Below are positions 43,523 to 52,817 of a stretch of 64,000 bases of DNA, piece after piece. Source of the DNA: Clostridium_AQ sp900552125 (GTDB taxonomy: Bacteria > Bacillota_I > Bacilli_A > Erysipelotrichales > Erysipelotrichaceae); NCBI GenBank assembly GCA_037892765.1, contig JBBKBW010000006.1. The stretch is one strand, 5' to 3'. Positions within the stretch are counted from its first letter, which is position 1, and every line of letters begins with the position of its first letter. The notes under the pieces were generated by a model, which saw only the letters and a program-made list of their open reading frames with translations, ran no database searches and had not been told where the DNA came from. The position numbers and the translations under genes are program-made.

Positions 43523-45328
43523 TTATTTTTTCTCTTCAAATTCAGCATCTACAACGTTATCGTCGTTTGCCTGATTTGCACCAGTATTTGGATTAGCTTG
43601 CTGTTGCTGATACATCTGAGCACTTGCTGCCTGTGCTGCTTTTTCTAATGCTTCTAATTTTTCTTTTACAGCTGTCATATCATTTTCATCAAGAGATTTC
43701 TGTAAATCATCACGAAGTTTCTGTGTTTCTTCTTTCTGTTTTGCATCAATCTTATCACCGTTATCAGCTAACATAGAATCAATCTGAGCGATGAATCCTT
43801 CTGCACGGTTACGTAAATCGATTTCTTCTTTACGTTTTTCATCTTCAGCTTTGTGTTCTTCTGCTTCACGAACCATACGATCGATTTCTTCATCACTTAA
43901 TCCGCTAGAGTTCTGGATTGTGATAGACTGTTCTTTACCAGTTCCTTTATCTTTTGCGGAAACATGAACGATACCGTTAACGTCAATATCGAATGTTACT
44001 TCAATCTGAGGTACACCACGACGTGCAGGTGCAATACCATCTAGTTTGAACATACCTAATTCTTTATTGTCATTTGCCATTGGACGTTCACCCTGTAATA
44101 CACGAATATCTACAGCTGGCTGGTTGTCTGCAGCAGTTGAGAAAATCTGAGATTTGCTTGTAGGAATTGTTGTGTTACGTGGAATTAATACTGTCATGAC
44201 ACCACCCATAGTTTCAATACCAAGGCTTAATGGTGTAACGTCTAACAATAATACGTCTTTAACATCACCAGCGATAACACCACCCTGAATTGCAGCACCC
44301 ATAGCAACAACTTCATCAGGGTTTACAGAACGGTTAGGTTCTTTACCAAGTACATTTTTAACTGCTTCCTGAACAGCTGGAATACGAGTAGAACCACCTA
44401 CTAATAATACCTGATGGATATCGTTTTTAGTTAATCCTGCATCACGTAACGCATTTCTTACTGGTTCCATTGTACGATCAACTAAATGTTTAGTCATTTC
44501 ATCAAATTTAGCACGAGTTAATGTAGCTTCAAAGTGAAGAGGTCCATCAGCTCCAGCAGAAATAAATGGTAGAGAAATCTGAGTCTGAACTACACCACTT
44601 AAATCTTTCTTAGCTTTTTCAGCAGCTTCTTTTAAACGTTGCATAGCCATTGTATCTTTGCTTAAGTCAACGCCGTTTTCTTTCTTGAATGTGTCAATCA
44701 TCCAATTAACAATTACGTTGTCAAAGTCATCCCCACCTAAGTGAGTATCACCATTTGTAGATAATACTTCAAATGTACCGTCTGCAAGTTCTAGGATAGA
44801 AACATCAAATGTACCTCCACCTAAGTCATAAACTAATACTTTCTGTTCTTTTTCAGTTTTATCAATACCATAAGCAAGTGCAGCTGCCGTTGGTTCGTTA
44901 ATAATACGTTCTACTTCCAAACCAGCAATTTTTCCTGCATCTTTTGTAGCCTGACGCTGTGAATCGTTAAAGTAAGCAGGTACTGTAATAACAGCTTTAT
45001 CTACTTTTTCACCTAGATAATCTTCTGCATAAGATTTTAAGTACTGAAGGATCATAGCACTTACTTCCTGTGGAGTATACTGTTTTCCTTCTAATTCTAC
45101 TTTTTCATTTGTACCCATTAAACGTTTAATGGAAATAACTGTATTTTTATTTGTAACAACCTGACGTTTTGCAGCATCTCCTACAATACGTTCTCCATTT
45201 TTATAAGCTACAACTGAAGGTGTTGTACGATTTCCTTCTGGGTTTGTGATAACTTTTACGTCTCCTCCATCCATTACAGCGACACAGCTGTTAGTTGTAC
45301 CTAAGTCAATACCAATAATTTTACTCAT
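43523..45328 (-). CDS. dnaK: Chaperone DnaK (Hsp70)
   Basis: A 601-residue Hsp70. The ATPase domain has IGIDLGTTNSCVA and VYDLGGGTFDVSIL. The linker DVLLLDVTPLSLGIE leads to the substrate-binding domain and the helical lid, ending in a Gln/Asn-rich tail and EEKK. The chain lacks the insert found in the N-domain of Gram-negative DnaK, as expected for a Firmicute. The start at 45328 follows AAGGAGG. Part of the hrcA-grpE-dnaK operon. Confidence 0.98.
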   Translation of the reverse strand: MSKIIGIDLGTTNSCVAVMDGGDVKVITNPEGNRTTPSVVAYKNGERIVGDAAKRQVVTNKNTVISIKRLMGTNEKVELEGKQYTPQEVSAMILQYLKSYAEDYLGEKVDKAVITVPAYFNDSQRQATKDAGKIAGLEVERIINEPTAAALAYGIDKTEKEQKVLVYDLGGGTFDVSILELADGTFEVLSTNGDTHLGGDDFDNVIVNWMIDTFKKENGVDLSKDTMAMQRLKEAAEKAKKDLSGVVQTQISLPFISAGADGPLHFEATLTRAKFDEMTKHLVDRTMEPVRNALRDAGLTKNDIHQVLLVGGSTRIPAVQEAVKNVLGKEPNRSVNPDEVVAMGAAIQGGVIAGDVKDVLLLDVTPLSLGIETMGGVMTVLIPRNTTIPTSKSQIFSTAADNQPAVDIRVLQGERPMANDNKELGMFKLDGIAPARRGVPQIEVTFDIDVNGIVHVSAKDKGTGKEQSITIQNSSGLSDEEIDRMVREAEEHKAEDEKRKEEIDLRNRAEGFIAQIDSMLADNGDKIDAKQKEETQKLRDDLQKSLDENDMTAVKEKLEALEKAAQAASAQMYQQQQANPNTGANQANDDNVVDAEFEEKK

Positions 45329-45345
45329 AATCATTTCCTCCTTAT

Positions 45346-45963
45346 TTATTCACTAACTTTTACTAATGTTGCACGCAACACACGATCTTTTAACATATAT
45401 CCTTTTTGTAATACTTCGATGACCATTCCGCTTTCAACACCTTCTTTTGGCTCCTGCATCAAGGCCTGGTGATAATTTGGATCAAAAGGCTTATCTAATG
45501 CATCAATTTCTTTTACTCCTTCTTTTTCAAGGATAGAAACTAATTGCTGATAAATCATTTCAAAACCTTTCGCATAGTTTTTAACGTTTTGATCATCTAC
45601 CTTAACATCTAAGGCACGTTCTAGATTGTCAAGTACTGGTAAGATTTCCATTGCAAAGCTTTGAATACGATATTTACGCACATTTTCACTTTCTGCTTGA
45701 AGACGTTTTTTCAAGTTTTCTGTATCTGCATAAGCTTTAAAATATGCATTCTTATTCGCAGCAACTTCTTCTTTTAGTTTAACAATTTCTTCTTCCAATT
45801 CTTCAATCTTTTTCTTTTTGCCAAATAAAGCTTTTTTCTCTTTTTCTTCTTTTGGCTCTTCGCAAACAGTATCTTCACTGTTTTCCGGTTTTGTTTCTTC
45901 TACTGCTTCTTCCATTGAAGTTTCGTTCGTTTCTTCTTTAATGATTTCTTTTTCGTCCTGCAT
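45346..45963 (-). CDS. grpE: Nucleotide exchange factor GrpE
   Basis: A 205-residue protein. The first 50 residues are acidic and disordered (many Glu, Thr and Pro). A long coiled coil follows (KKKIEELEEEIVKLKEEV), then the C-terminal beta-wing with FDPNYHQALMQEPKEG and VLQKGYMLKDRVLRATLVKV. It opens DnaK for ADP release. It lies between hrcA and dnaK with 13-17 bp gaps. Confidence 0.97.
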   Translation of the reverse strand: MQDEKEIIKEETNETSMEEAVEETKPENSEDTVCEEPKEEKEKKALFGKKKKIEELEEEIVKLKEEVAANKNAYFKAYADTENLKKRLQAESENVRKYRIQSFAMEILPVLDNLERALDVKVDDQNVKNYAKGFEMIYQQLVSILEKEGVKEIDALDKPFDPNYHQALMQEPKEGVESGMVIEVLQKGYMLKDRVLRATLVKVSE

Positions 45964-45976
45964 GATGACCTCCTTA

Positions 45977-46990
45977 TCACCTTTCTTTTCGATACATATC
46001 TTCGATTACTTTGCTCATATATTCCATAAGGGCAACGACCTTGCTGTATTGCATTCGGGTAGGTCCCACAATCATCAGTTCCCCTTCTTCAACATCATTG
46101 ATTTTGAATTTGCTTGATACGACTGCAACATCATCTAATTGAAGCAAGCCATTATCTCCGCCGATTTCAATTGCGACATCACCTTCATGATTGGCCAGCT
46201 GTCGAAACAAGCTACTGTCTTCCAGCATTTTCATAAGTTCCTTTAGCTTTTCAATATCTGCAAATTCTGGCTGATAAAGCATATTACGTTGTCCACTGCA
46301 ATATACATGATCACTAGCAAATCTCATAAATGCATTGACAAAGGCTTCAAATAGTACCTCATGTCGAGCAATATGACTCGCAAGCAATGGTTCAATCTGC
46401 TTCATCTTATCGACCACTTCGTTAATCGGTGTACCTGTTAATTTATCATTTAATAGATTACAGCAGGTTTTTAGATCATCCACACTAACTGCTGTATCAA
46501 AATGGAAAGTTTTATTTTCCGTATGACCATGATCTGTAATAAACACAGCCACCGCACTCGTATCTGTTAATGGAAACAGCTGTATGTGCTGTAACGTCTG
46601 ATAACGACTTTCTGGTCCTAATACAACAGATGTAAGTGATGTCATCTGAGATAAGATCTCACAACTCTTTTTTACAATTTCTTCCATTGAATAATGACGC
46701 TGTTGAAATACTGTCTGTAGCGAGTGTTTAACTCCTTCGTCCAATTCCTTTTCCATAAGGTTTTCAACATAGTAACGATAACCTTTACTGCTTGGTATTC
46801 TACCACTGGAAGTATGTGTCTTTTCCAAAAGTCCAATTTCTTCCAAGTGTGCCATTTCATTTCGTATCGTTGCACTCGAACAATTAAAATCCAGCATATC
46901 CATCAGTTTCTTTGAGCCGACAGGTTCAGCAGTTCGGGTGAACTCATCTACAATTGTTTTAAAGATTGCCGTCTGGCGCTTTGTTAGCAT
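45977..46990 (-). CDS. hrcA: Heat-shock repressor HrcA
   Basis: A 337-residue repressor that binds CIRCE. The N-terminal winged helix is KRQTAIFKTIVDEFTRTAEPVGSKKL and SSATIRNEMAHLEEIGLL. The middle GAF-like domain and the C-terminal dimer domain (VGPTRMQYSKVVALMEY) are present. I start at the ATG at 46990 because AAAGGAG is 8 bp upstream; the in-frame GTG at 46999 lies too close. First gene of the heat-shock operon. GroESL is the known folding partner for HrcA but is not in the window. Confidence 0.96.
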   Translation of the reverse strand: MLTKRQTAIFKTIVDEFTRTAEPVGSKKLMDMLDFNCSSATIRNEMAHLEEIGLLEKTHTSSGRIPSSKGYRYYVENLMEKELDEGVKHSLQTVFQQRHYSMEEIVKKSCEILSQMTSLTSVVLGPESRYQTLQHIQLFPLTDTSAVAVFITDHGHTENKTFHFDTAVSVDDLKTCCNLLNDKLTGTPINEVVDKMKQIEPLLASHIARHEVLFEAFVNAFMRFASDHVYCSGQRNMLYQPEFADIEKLKELMKMLEDSSLFRQLANHEGDVAIEIGGDNGLLQLDDVAVVSSKFKINDVEEGELMIVGPTRMQYSKVVALMEYMSKVIEDMYRKER

Positions 46991-47005
46991 TTCGTCCACT
47001 CCTTT

Positions 47006-47076
47006 CTAGCACTCAACCTCTATGTCTGCTAATAGTATATTCCAAACTTTTAGCACTGTCAACACTTTAGTGCTAA
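47006..47076 (-). promoter_or_regulatory. hrcA promoter with two CIRCE elements
   Basis: CIRCE 1 is TTAGCACTG-N9-TAGTGCTAA (47050-47076). A weaker CIRCE 2, CTAGCACTC-N9-GTCTGCTAA, is at 47006-47032. The promoter is TTGACA (47057-47062), a 17-bp spacer and TATACT (47034-47039). As at clpB, the -35 lies inside CIRCE 1 and the second element overlaps the transcript start. Confidence 0.93.
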
Positions 47077-47213
47077 AATCAGAAATTTTTTATATTTTCT
47101 CCTTAATATCACATATTTTTTAAAAATAAAACATATAATTTGCCAAAGGCGTGTTCTTGCTATATACTTAACAACAGTATAAAAATAACTTAAAAAAGGA
47201 AAGTAGAGATAAT

Positions 47214-47972
47214 ATGCAATATATACAATGGAAATTTAAAGATGTAATTGCGGGTACGACATTACGTAACCCTAACGCAAAAGAAAATGGCAATATGGCC
47301 CTTCATGCATGTATGATTACAAATGATGTCATTGATAATAGAAAACAGTTATCAGAAGAAATAGGAATTGATATTCATCAATGGGTATTCGCAAAACAAA
47401 CACATTCTGATCATATTCATAAAGTAACTAAGCAGGATATGGGTAAAGGAGCTATCTGCTTTACAGATAGTATTGAAGATTGTGATGCTTTATATACAAA
47501 AGAAAAGAATATTGGGATTGGTGTTTTTCATGCGGACTGTGTACCAGTTCTTCTATATGATCCCTATACAGAAATTATTGCGGCTATTCATAGCGGCTGG
47601 CAAGGCACAGTAAAAGAAATCACTAGAAAGACATTAGAGCATCTAATCACACGCGAACAAGTTGATCCTAAAAATGTTAAGGCTTATATTGGTCCTGCAA
47701 TTGGATATCGCAGTTTTGAGATCGGAGAAGATGTGATCAAACAAATCAAATCCATGTCTTTTGATACATCTAATTACCTTACTCCTTTATCAGATGGTAA
47801 AGCATTGGCTGACAATAAAGGATTAAATGTACAAATGTTATTAGATTTAGGAGTTCCTAAAGACTCTATTACGATTAATCCAAATGATACCTTTTTAAAG
47901 AACGATGCTTTTTTCAGTTATCGAAGAGATCATCAATGCGGTCGTCACTTAAGCTTTATCTATCGTAAATAA
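47214..47972 (+). CDS. PgeF/YlmD-like laccase-domain protein
   Basis: A 252-residue protein of the multi-copper polyphenol oxidoreductase-like (YfiH) family. Motifs: KQTHSD near residue 62, GIGVFHADCVPVLLYDP with the catalytic-site His and Cys, AAIHSGWQGT, and YIGPAIGYRSFEIGE. E. coli PgeF (YfiH) clears a wrong amino acid from peptidoglycan precursors, and other members act as purine nucleosidase-type enzymes. Divergent from hrcA and followed by its own terminator. Confidence 0.9.
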   Translation: MQYIQWKFKDVIAGTTLRNPNAKENGNMALHACMITNDVIDNRKQLSEEIGIDIHQWVFAKQTHSDHIHKVTKQDMGKGAICFTDSIEDCDALYTKEKNIGIGVFHADCVPVLLYDPYTEIIAAIHSGWQGTVKEITRKTLEHLITREQVDPKNVKAYIGPAIGYRSFEIGEDVIKQIKSMSFDTSNYLTPLSDGKALADNKGLNVQMLLDLGVPKDSITINPNDTFLKNDAFFSYRRDHQCGRHLSFIYRK

Positions 47973-47994
47973 AGATTGTTAAACAACAGCACTG

Positions 47995-48024
47995 GCAGAT
48001 GAAATAAATCATCTGTCTTTTTTT
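47995..48024 (+). terminator. Terminator of the PgeF-like gene
   Basis: The stem CAGATGA (47996-48002) and TCATCTG (48009-48015) with a 6-base loop, followed by a T-run. Confidence 0.88.
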
Positions 48025-48264
48025 AGTATCCTTTTTCTCATTTTTGTATTCAAAAGATTTAAATATACTATTTTTTTCATTACAGTATCGAAATCACCAT
48101 CATATGTGCTAATTTCTTATCTTCCTTTTCTAAGATATAAATTATCACATATTTAAATAAAGATATTATCTTGAAATTTGACAGATAATAAATAGTTTTC
48201 CTAAATAAGATAAAAAATGACAACAATAATGATAATCGTTGCCTAATGATTCCTATTGTTTAGT

Positions 48265-48735
48265 TTAATCTTCATGTAATACTTTTTCCTCAATCATAAT
48301 TTTTCAATTTTTTTGATGTCCGGCTGAGTAGGAGTAAATTTGACACCATTATGTAATAATCTAATTATTTTATTAGCTGTCTTTTCTAATTCCTTTACAT
48401 TTTGGGGGCAGCAATTCTTACTTGCTGTCCTCCTTTAATATATGGTCCAGAAATGTAAGGTTCTATAATAGGAAACATATCCTGAAACAATATTGCTGTT
48501 TTCTTTCCAAAGATTTTTACAATCTTTATCGAATCAGTTGGCTTATGTTTCTCTTTTTTCTTTGTATTAACCGTTCGAATTTTTCTACTCTAGAACTGCA
48601 TGGTACCATCCAATATAATTCTGTTCGTGAGTCATAAATTGCATAGTAATGTGGGCGTTTTGTTTTTTCATTATTTATTATATTTTCCCAACATCTATTA
48701 TAAAAAAATGATCGTCTTAATTCATCACTTTTGAA
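48265..48735 (-). pseudogene. Decayed toxin-like gene (possible type III TA toxin family)
   Basis: Reading across three frameshifts on the minus strand gives one protein of about 155 residues. The blocks are FYNRCWENIINN, PHYYAIYDSRTELYWMVPCS, VEKFERLIQRKK; then PTDSIKIVKIFGKKTAILFQ and FPIIEPYISGPYIKGGQQV; then VKELEKTANKIIRLLHNGV and KFTPTQPDIKKIEKL; then MIEEKVLHED. Shifts are near 48550, 48397 and 48300, each by one base in short homopolymers. The YYAI-YWMVPCSS pattern recalls RNase toxins of type III systems (ToxN/CptN/TenpN), from memory only. No tandem antitoxin repeats were seen upstream. Confidence 0.7.
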
Positions 48736-48853
48736 TTAAGTAACATATATTTCATGAAAGTTTGTTTAATTAGTGAGTTAATTTATGCAATTTTTCACTT
48801 AAGAACTTTACCATTATATACGTCATTGACTAGTCAACAACTTTCTTCATTAC

Positions 48854-49618
48854 TCATACAAAGTGAATACGATCTGATAACATCGCAATAAACTCTGAAT
48901 TCGTTGGTTTACTTTTCTCCATTGATATCGTATAACCAAATATTTTATGTATAACACTTACATTACCTCTATTCCAGGCAACTTCAATTGCATGTCGAAT
49001 TCCTCTTTCTACTCTTGATGGTGTAGTCTGAAACTCTATCGCAATATTAGGATATAATGTTTTTGTCACCCTATTTAATAAATCTACATCCCTATAAGTT
49101 TCCTTAATCGCATGGCGTAAGTATTTATATCCTTTTAAATTAGCCGGTACACCTAATTCATGCAAAAGCTCTGTAATTATTTTCTCTACCTGCTGATTCT
49201 GACAGCGATTATCCTGATACAATTCATTATGGAAAGCACATTCTGGCTGATAATGTAAACAAAAGTGAATTCTTCGCATTAAATCTGTGACTTCAAATGG
49301 TTTTTTAATTATATAATCAGCGCCATAGTAATTCATCTCCGATAAGAACATATCACTTATATAACCCGTTACACAAATAATATAGTCCACATCCAGATTT
49401 TTCTGTCTAATTTCTTCTAACACATACAAACCATCTTTTTTTTGAAGCAACATATCCAATACTAAAACATCAATATGTTTTCCTTTTATCCGTTGAATGC
49501 ATTCTTCTCCATCATCTGTTTTACCTTCCAATATGTATTCTGCATTTAAAGATATCGCATTAACTATTTTTTGTAATTCTTGCGTATCATTCCCCACTAC
49601 ATAAATTGAATACTTCAT
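48854..49618 (-). CDS. spo0A: Spo0A-family sporulation response regulator
   Basis: A 254-residue regulator. The receiver (residues 1-125) has phosphoacceptor Asp55 in LVLDMLL, Thr in CVTG and Lys in IKKPF. One of the two acidic pocket residues is Asn (Asn10-Asp11 where B. subtilis has Asp-Asp), and the usual MP after the phospho-Asp motif reads LQ. The C-terminal Spo0A DNA-binding domain is well kept (TTPSRVERGIRHAIEVAW and SKPTNSEFIAML). The start at 49618 has a weak ribosome site. Its promoter has MerR-type spacing. Confidence 0.92.
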   Translation of the reverse strand: MKYSIYVVGNDTQELQKIVNAISLNAEYILEGKTDDGEECIQRIKGKHIDVLVLDMLLQKKDGLYVLEEIRQKNLDVDYIICVTGYISDMFLSEMNYYGADYIIKKPFEVTDLMRRIHFCLHYQPECAFHNELYQDNRCQNQQVEKIITELLHELGVPANLKGYKYLRHAIKETYRDVDLLNRVTKTLYPNIAIEFQTTPSRVERGIRHAIEVAWNRGNVSVIHKIFGYTISMEKSKPTNSEFIAMLSDRIHFV

Positions 49619-49647
49619 CTTTCTTTCTCTACTACCTAGGCACCTCT

Positions 49648-49678
49648 ATCATAAACCCTAAAGCGATTTTAGAGTCAA
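49648..49678 (-). promoter_or_regulatory. MerR-type promoter of spo0A (19-bp spacer)
   Basis: On the minus strand TTGACT (49673-49678), a 19-bp spacer and TATGAT (49648-49653). The spacer carries a dyad ACCCTAAA-N5-TTTAGAGT (49655-49675, 7 of 8 pairs matching). Over-long spacing with a central dyad is the mark of promoters untwisted by MerR-family activators. A merR gene lies directly upstream. Confidence 0.75.
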
Positions 49679-49700
49679 GCAAATAATGAAAGCGGTTTAC

Positions 49701-50507
49701 TTATTTTGCTATTTCATAGGGAATCCATAACAAATGCCTTATCATATAGCTTTCATCCCCTATAGAACTATGTAAAATTTCACTTATGATATCTCCTGCT
49801 ACATATAAATTATGTTCTTTCATATATGCTTTAATTAATGCAATTTCCAAAAGTATGCTATTTTGACCATTTTCTTCAAAAGAATGAATCAATACAGGGC
49901 ATTCCTCATAAAACTTTATAGAATCGTTTGCCTGAATCCCCATGAATTCCGCAATATCCTGATACATACATAATCCCTGATCAGAGTTAGATATATTTTT
50001 GTTTAAATCCGATAATAAAATACGAGCACTCAGAAATTGCAGTTCACTGCATTTTGACCATATTTTCAATTCATTAAGCAATTCCTTTTCTTCCACCAGT
50101 TGTCCATTCTGCATATAAGATAAGCGATACATTGCGGGGCGAATACCCCATTGTATACAATTCTGAGCTTTCATTGCCATTTTACTGCCTTCCATAGCCA
50201 TGTGCATACTATGCAGTCGCAAACTCATCGCAAGATTCTCTTGAATCAATTCCTGTTCTTTATTTAATAAAATATCATAAAAAGACTGACTATCATTATT
50301 GGAAGATAAGGTAGCCAGTTCACTTAATGAAAACCCTAATTTCTTATATTTTTGAATATGCAGTAATTGATTCATCTGAACAGTATCAAAATAGCGATAA
50401 TTCGAACTCTCATCTTTATATGGTACTACTAATCCTTTGCGTTCATAATACCGCAATGCTTCTGTACTCAACCCTAATAATCGAGCAGTTTCTCCTATTT
50501 TATACAT
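49701..50507 (-). CDS. MerR-family regulator
   Basis: A 268-residue regulator. The N-terminal winged helix reads MYKIGETARLLGLSTEALRYYERKGL with wing NYRYFD, and a coiled coil follows (about residues 75-118). The C-terminal 150 residues form an effector domain with aromatic and Glu residues (WGIRPAMYRLSYMQNG), which recalls multidrug-binding GyrI-like domains but does not match one clearly. Its stop lies just upstream of the MerR-type promoter of spo0A, in the same direction. Confidence 0.88.
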   Translation of the reverse strand: MYKIGETARLLGLSTEALRYYERKGLVVPYKDESSNYRYFDTVQMNQLLHIQKYKKLGFSLSELATLSSNNDSQSFYDILLNKEQELIQENLAMSLRLHSMHMAMEGSKMAMKAQNCIQWGIRPAMYRLSYMQNGQLVEEKELLNELKIWSKCSELQFLSARILLSDLNKNISNSDQGLCMYQDIAEFMGIQANDSIKFYEECPVLIHSFEENGQNSILLEIALIKAYMKEHNLYVAGDIISEILHSSIGDESYMIRHLLWIPYEIAK

Positions 50508-50603
50508 ATTATCTTTTCCCCTCTAATAAAACCCTATGTTATCTCTATTTTAGTATACTTTCTATAGTTATGCAAACAAAAAGACAGTTTACACTGCCTT
50601 TCT

Positions 50604-51782
50604 TTATATATTGCTTGTATAAGCTCGATCAAATGTAACAACCAAGTAATATGTTTTCCCTTTCTTTTCGCGTACACGATGAATCAGTTCATCTAATAAC
50701 TCCTGATTTGTTTCCTTCACCTGAAATGGCACAACAACATCAAAAATCACATTTGTATGGGTCTCTCCTGGCACAATTCTAAAATCATGCATTGTCAATA
50801 ACTCATTCATATCTTTTAAGATATCACCTATAAGTGCTTTTAACTCATTTGTCAAAGGATCATCTATTTTAATAGGATCCATATGAATAACCATTTCCAA
50901 ATCCATGGTTTCTTTAAAATCACGCTCTATATTATCAATCATATCATGAGATTTTAATACATCTGTTTTATAATCAACTTCCACATGAACCGAAGCAAAA
51001 GTACGATGTGCCCCATAATCATGAATAACTAAATCATGCATTCCTAATACACCATCATAACTTAATATTTTATTTTGAATCTGTTTCACTAATTCTTCAT
51101 CTGGAGCCTGTCCCAACAATTCATCTAAGGCTGATTTTACAATTCCTCCTCCTGCAATCAAAATAAATACTGCCACAATAACTCCCATGTAGCCATCAAG
51201 ATTAAAATGCAGTATAGGAGATAATATTGTAGAAAGTAAAACAGCGCCTGTTGCCATACAATCACTTAAGGAATCGGCTGCAGTAGCTTCCATGATACTA
51301 GACTTCAATAGATCACCATAAACTTTATTATAGTGATACATCCACAGCTTTACACTAATTGATAAAACCAGTATCACTATACTTATCCAGCTGAATTCAA
51401 TATCTTGCGGATGCAGTATTTTTCCTATACTTGTTTGAATCAATTCAATACCAAGAAAAAGAATGGCTAGTGCAACAAGCATAGAAGCTATACATTCATA
51501 TCGAGCATGACCAAAGGGATGCTTCTCATCCGCCGGTTTACTTGACAGTTTAAAGCTCACTAATGAAATAATGGAACTTCCCGCATCAGATAAATTGTTT
51601 ACTGCATCAGCTGTAATAGATACACTATTTGTTAAAGTTCCTGCTAGAAACTTAAACGCAAATAATATTACATTATTTATAATACCAACTGTGCTCGTTA
51701 GATTCCCATAAGCTTTTCTTACTTCTGGTAAATCATATTCTTCATAATTTTTAATCGTTTTTTTCGCTAAAAATTTAATCAT
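50604..51782 (-). CDS. Cation diffusion facilitator transporter
   Basis: A 392-residue metal efflux protein. Membrane helices fill residues 30-210, with the metal-site pattern SITADAVNNLSDAGSS and HPFGHARYE in the usual positions and DSLSDCMATGAV in the second half. The cytoplasmic domain (ZT_dimer) follows with HDLVIHDYG and SVHVEVD. Such proteins export Zn, Mn or Fe in exchange for protons. The C-terminus is longer than average by about 80 residues. The start follows AGGTGAG. Confidence 0.92.
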   Translation of the reverse strand: MIKFLAKKTIKNYEEYDLPEVRKAYGNLTSTVGIINNVILFAFKFLAGTLTNSVSITADAVNNLSDAGSSIISLVSFKLSSKPADEKHPFGHARYECIASMLVALAILFLGIELIQTSIGKILHPQDIEFSWISIVILVLSISVKLWMYHYNKVYGDLLKSSIMEATAADSLSDCMATGAVLLSTILSPILHFNLDGYMGVIVAVFILIAGGGIVKSALDELLGQAPDEELVKQIQNKILSYDGVLGMHDLVIHDYGAHRTFASVHVEVDYKTDVLKSHDMIDNIERDFKETMDLEMVIHMDPIKIDDPLTNELKALIGDILKDMNELLTMHDFRIVPGETHTNVIFDVVVPFQVKETNQELLDELIHRVREKKGKTYYLVVTFDRAYTSNI

Positions 51783-51892
51783 ATCTTTCTCACCTGATTC
51801 TTATCAAATTAATATTTTAACACATTCTCCTAATAATTGGGAATGATTTTCATGAAACTTTATAACTATACATATAGTATATTGGTGATTGC

Positions 51893-52780
51893 ATGAAAAA
51901 AAGTATAACAATTATAGGAACTATTATATTAATTTTAACTTTCTTTTATGGTGATATTCTATTTGATAGTTCAAAAACTGCACTTATTACATGGTTTGAA
52001 AAATTAGTACCATCTTTATTTCTACCCATGATCTGTGTCAAAGTATTATATAAACAGCATTATTTTGATAATCTTCCAGCATTCTTTTTTCCCTCTATGT
52101 TTCAAATCGACAAAACTGCATGGAATATAGTATTATGTACAATATTTTTAGGATTCCCCAATGGTTCGATTTTTATTGATAAAGCTATCCAGCAAGGAAT
52201 ACTTGCAGCAGAGGATGGAAAGCGATTATTGTATTGCTGTTGTTTTCCAACTCCTGGTTTTGTAATCATTACCTGCGGTATTGTTTTCTATAATTCTTTT
52301 CAAATAGGTATCTTGTTGTTTTTTATACAAATCGTAAGTGGTTTATGTTTGCTTTTATTCACTCGTCACAAGCGTATTTCCTGTCAAACAGTTCCATATT
52401 CTTCTTCCTCTTTTATGAAAAGCTTACGTTCTTCAATCATTGAAACAGGCATCTCTCTTTATATGATTGGTGGTTATCTAATGCTTTTTTCCGGAATAAC
52501 CACACTTCTTTTAACACTTCTTCCAATCTCATCGCTTTATTTTCAGAGTTTATTAGAATTTTCCAATGGAATTACTGTTATACATCAAGCTGAATTATCC
52601 ATTGAAGTAAAGCTTATATTTTCTTGTTTCCTGCTAGGTTTTGCCGGATTATGTGTGCATATGCAGATAATGAGCATGGTTGAACATGTAAAACTATCTT
52701 ACCTAAAATTTCTTTTATATCGAATTATACAAGGTATGTTATCTGCTGTTTTCTTTTATCTTTGTCTGTATTTTTTCTAA
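51893..52780 (+). CDS. YlbJ-like sporulation-associated membrane protein
   Basis: A 295-residue polytopic protein with about eight hydrophobic segments. The start KTALITWFEKLVPSLFLPMI, the GFPNGSIFIDKAI motif and CCFPTPGFVIITC match the YlbJ/nucleoside-recognition (Gate) group. In B. subtilis YlbJ is needed for heat-resistant spores. Here it stands two genes away from spo0A, which fits a spore-forming lineage. It starts after GGTGATT. The precise family is probable, not certain. Confidence 0.72.
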   Translation: MKKSITIIGTIILILTFFYGDILFDSSKTALITWFEKLVPSLFLPMICVKVLYKQHYFDNLPAFFFPSMFQIDKTAWNIVLCTIFLGFPNGSIFIDKAIQQGILAAEDGKRLLYCCCFPTPGFVIITCGIVFYNSFQIGILLFFIQIVSGLCLLLFTRHKRISCQTVPYSSSSFMKSLRSSIIETGISLYMIGGYLMLFSGITTLLLTLLPISSLYFQSLLEFSNGITVIHQAELSIEVKLIFSCFLLGFAGLCVHMQIMSMVEHVKLSYLKFLLYRIIQGMLSAVFFYLCLYFF

Positions 52781-52817
52781 TCTTCTTAGTATAATTAACT
52801 ACAAGGACGGTGATAGA

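Noticed and set aside
47973..48264. Possible gene after the PgeF-like terminator
   Set aside because: Both strands are full of stops with no codon-like pattern; nothing was seen apart from the terminator.
48422..48637. 71-codon open frame on the plus strand
   Set aside because: It is antisense to the frameshifted toxin-like gene and has no ribosome site or family resemblance.
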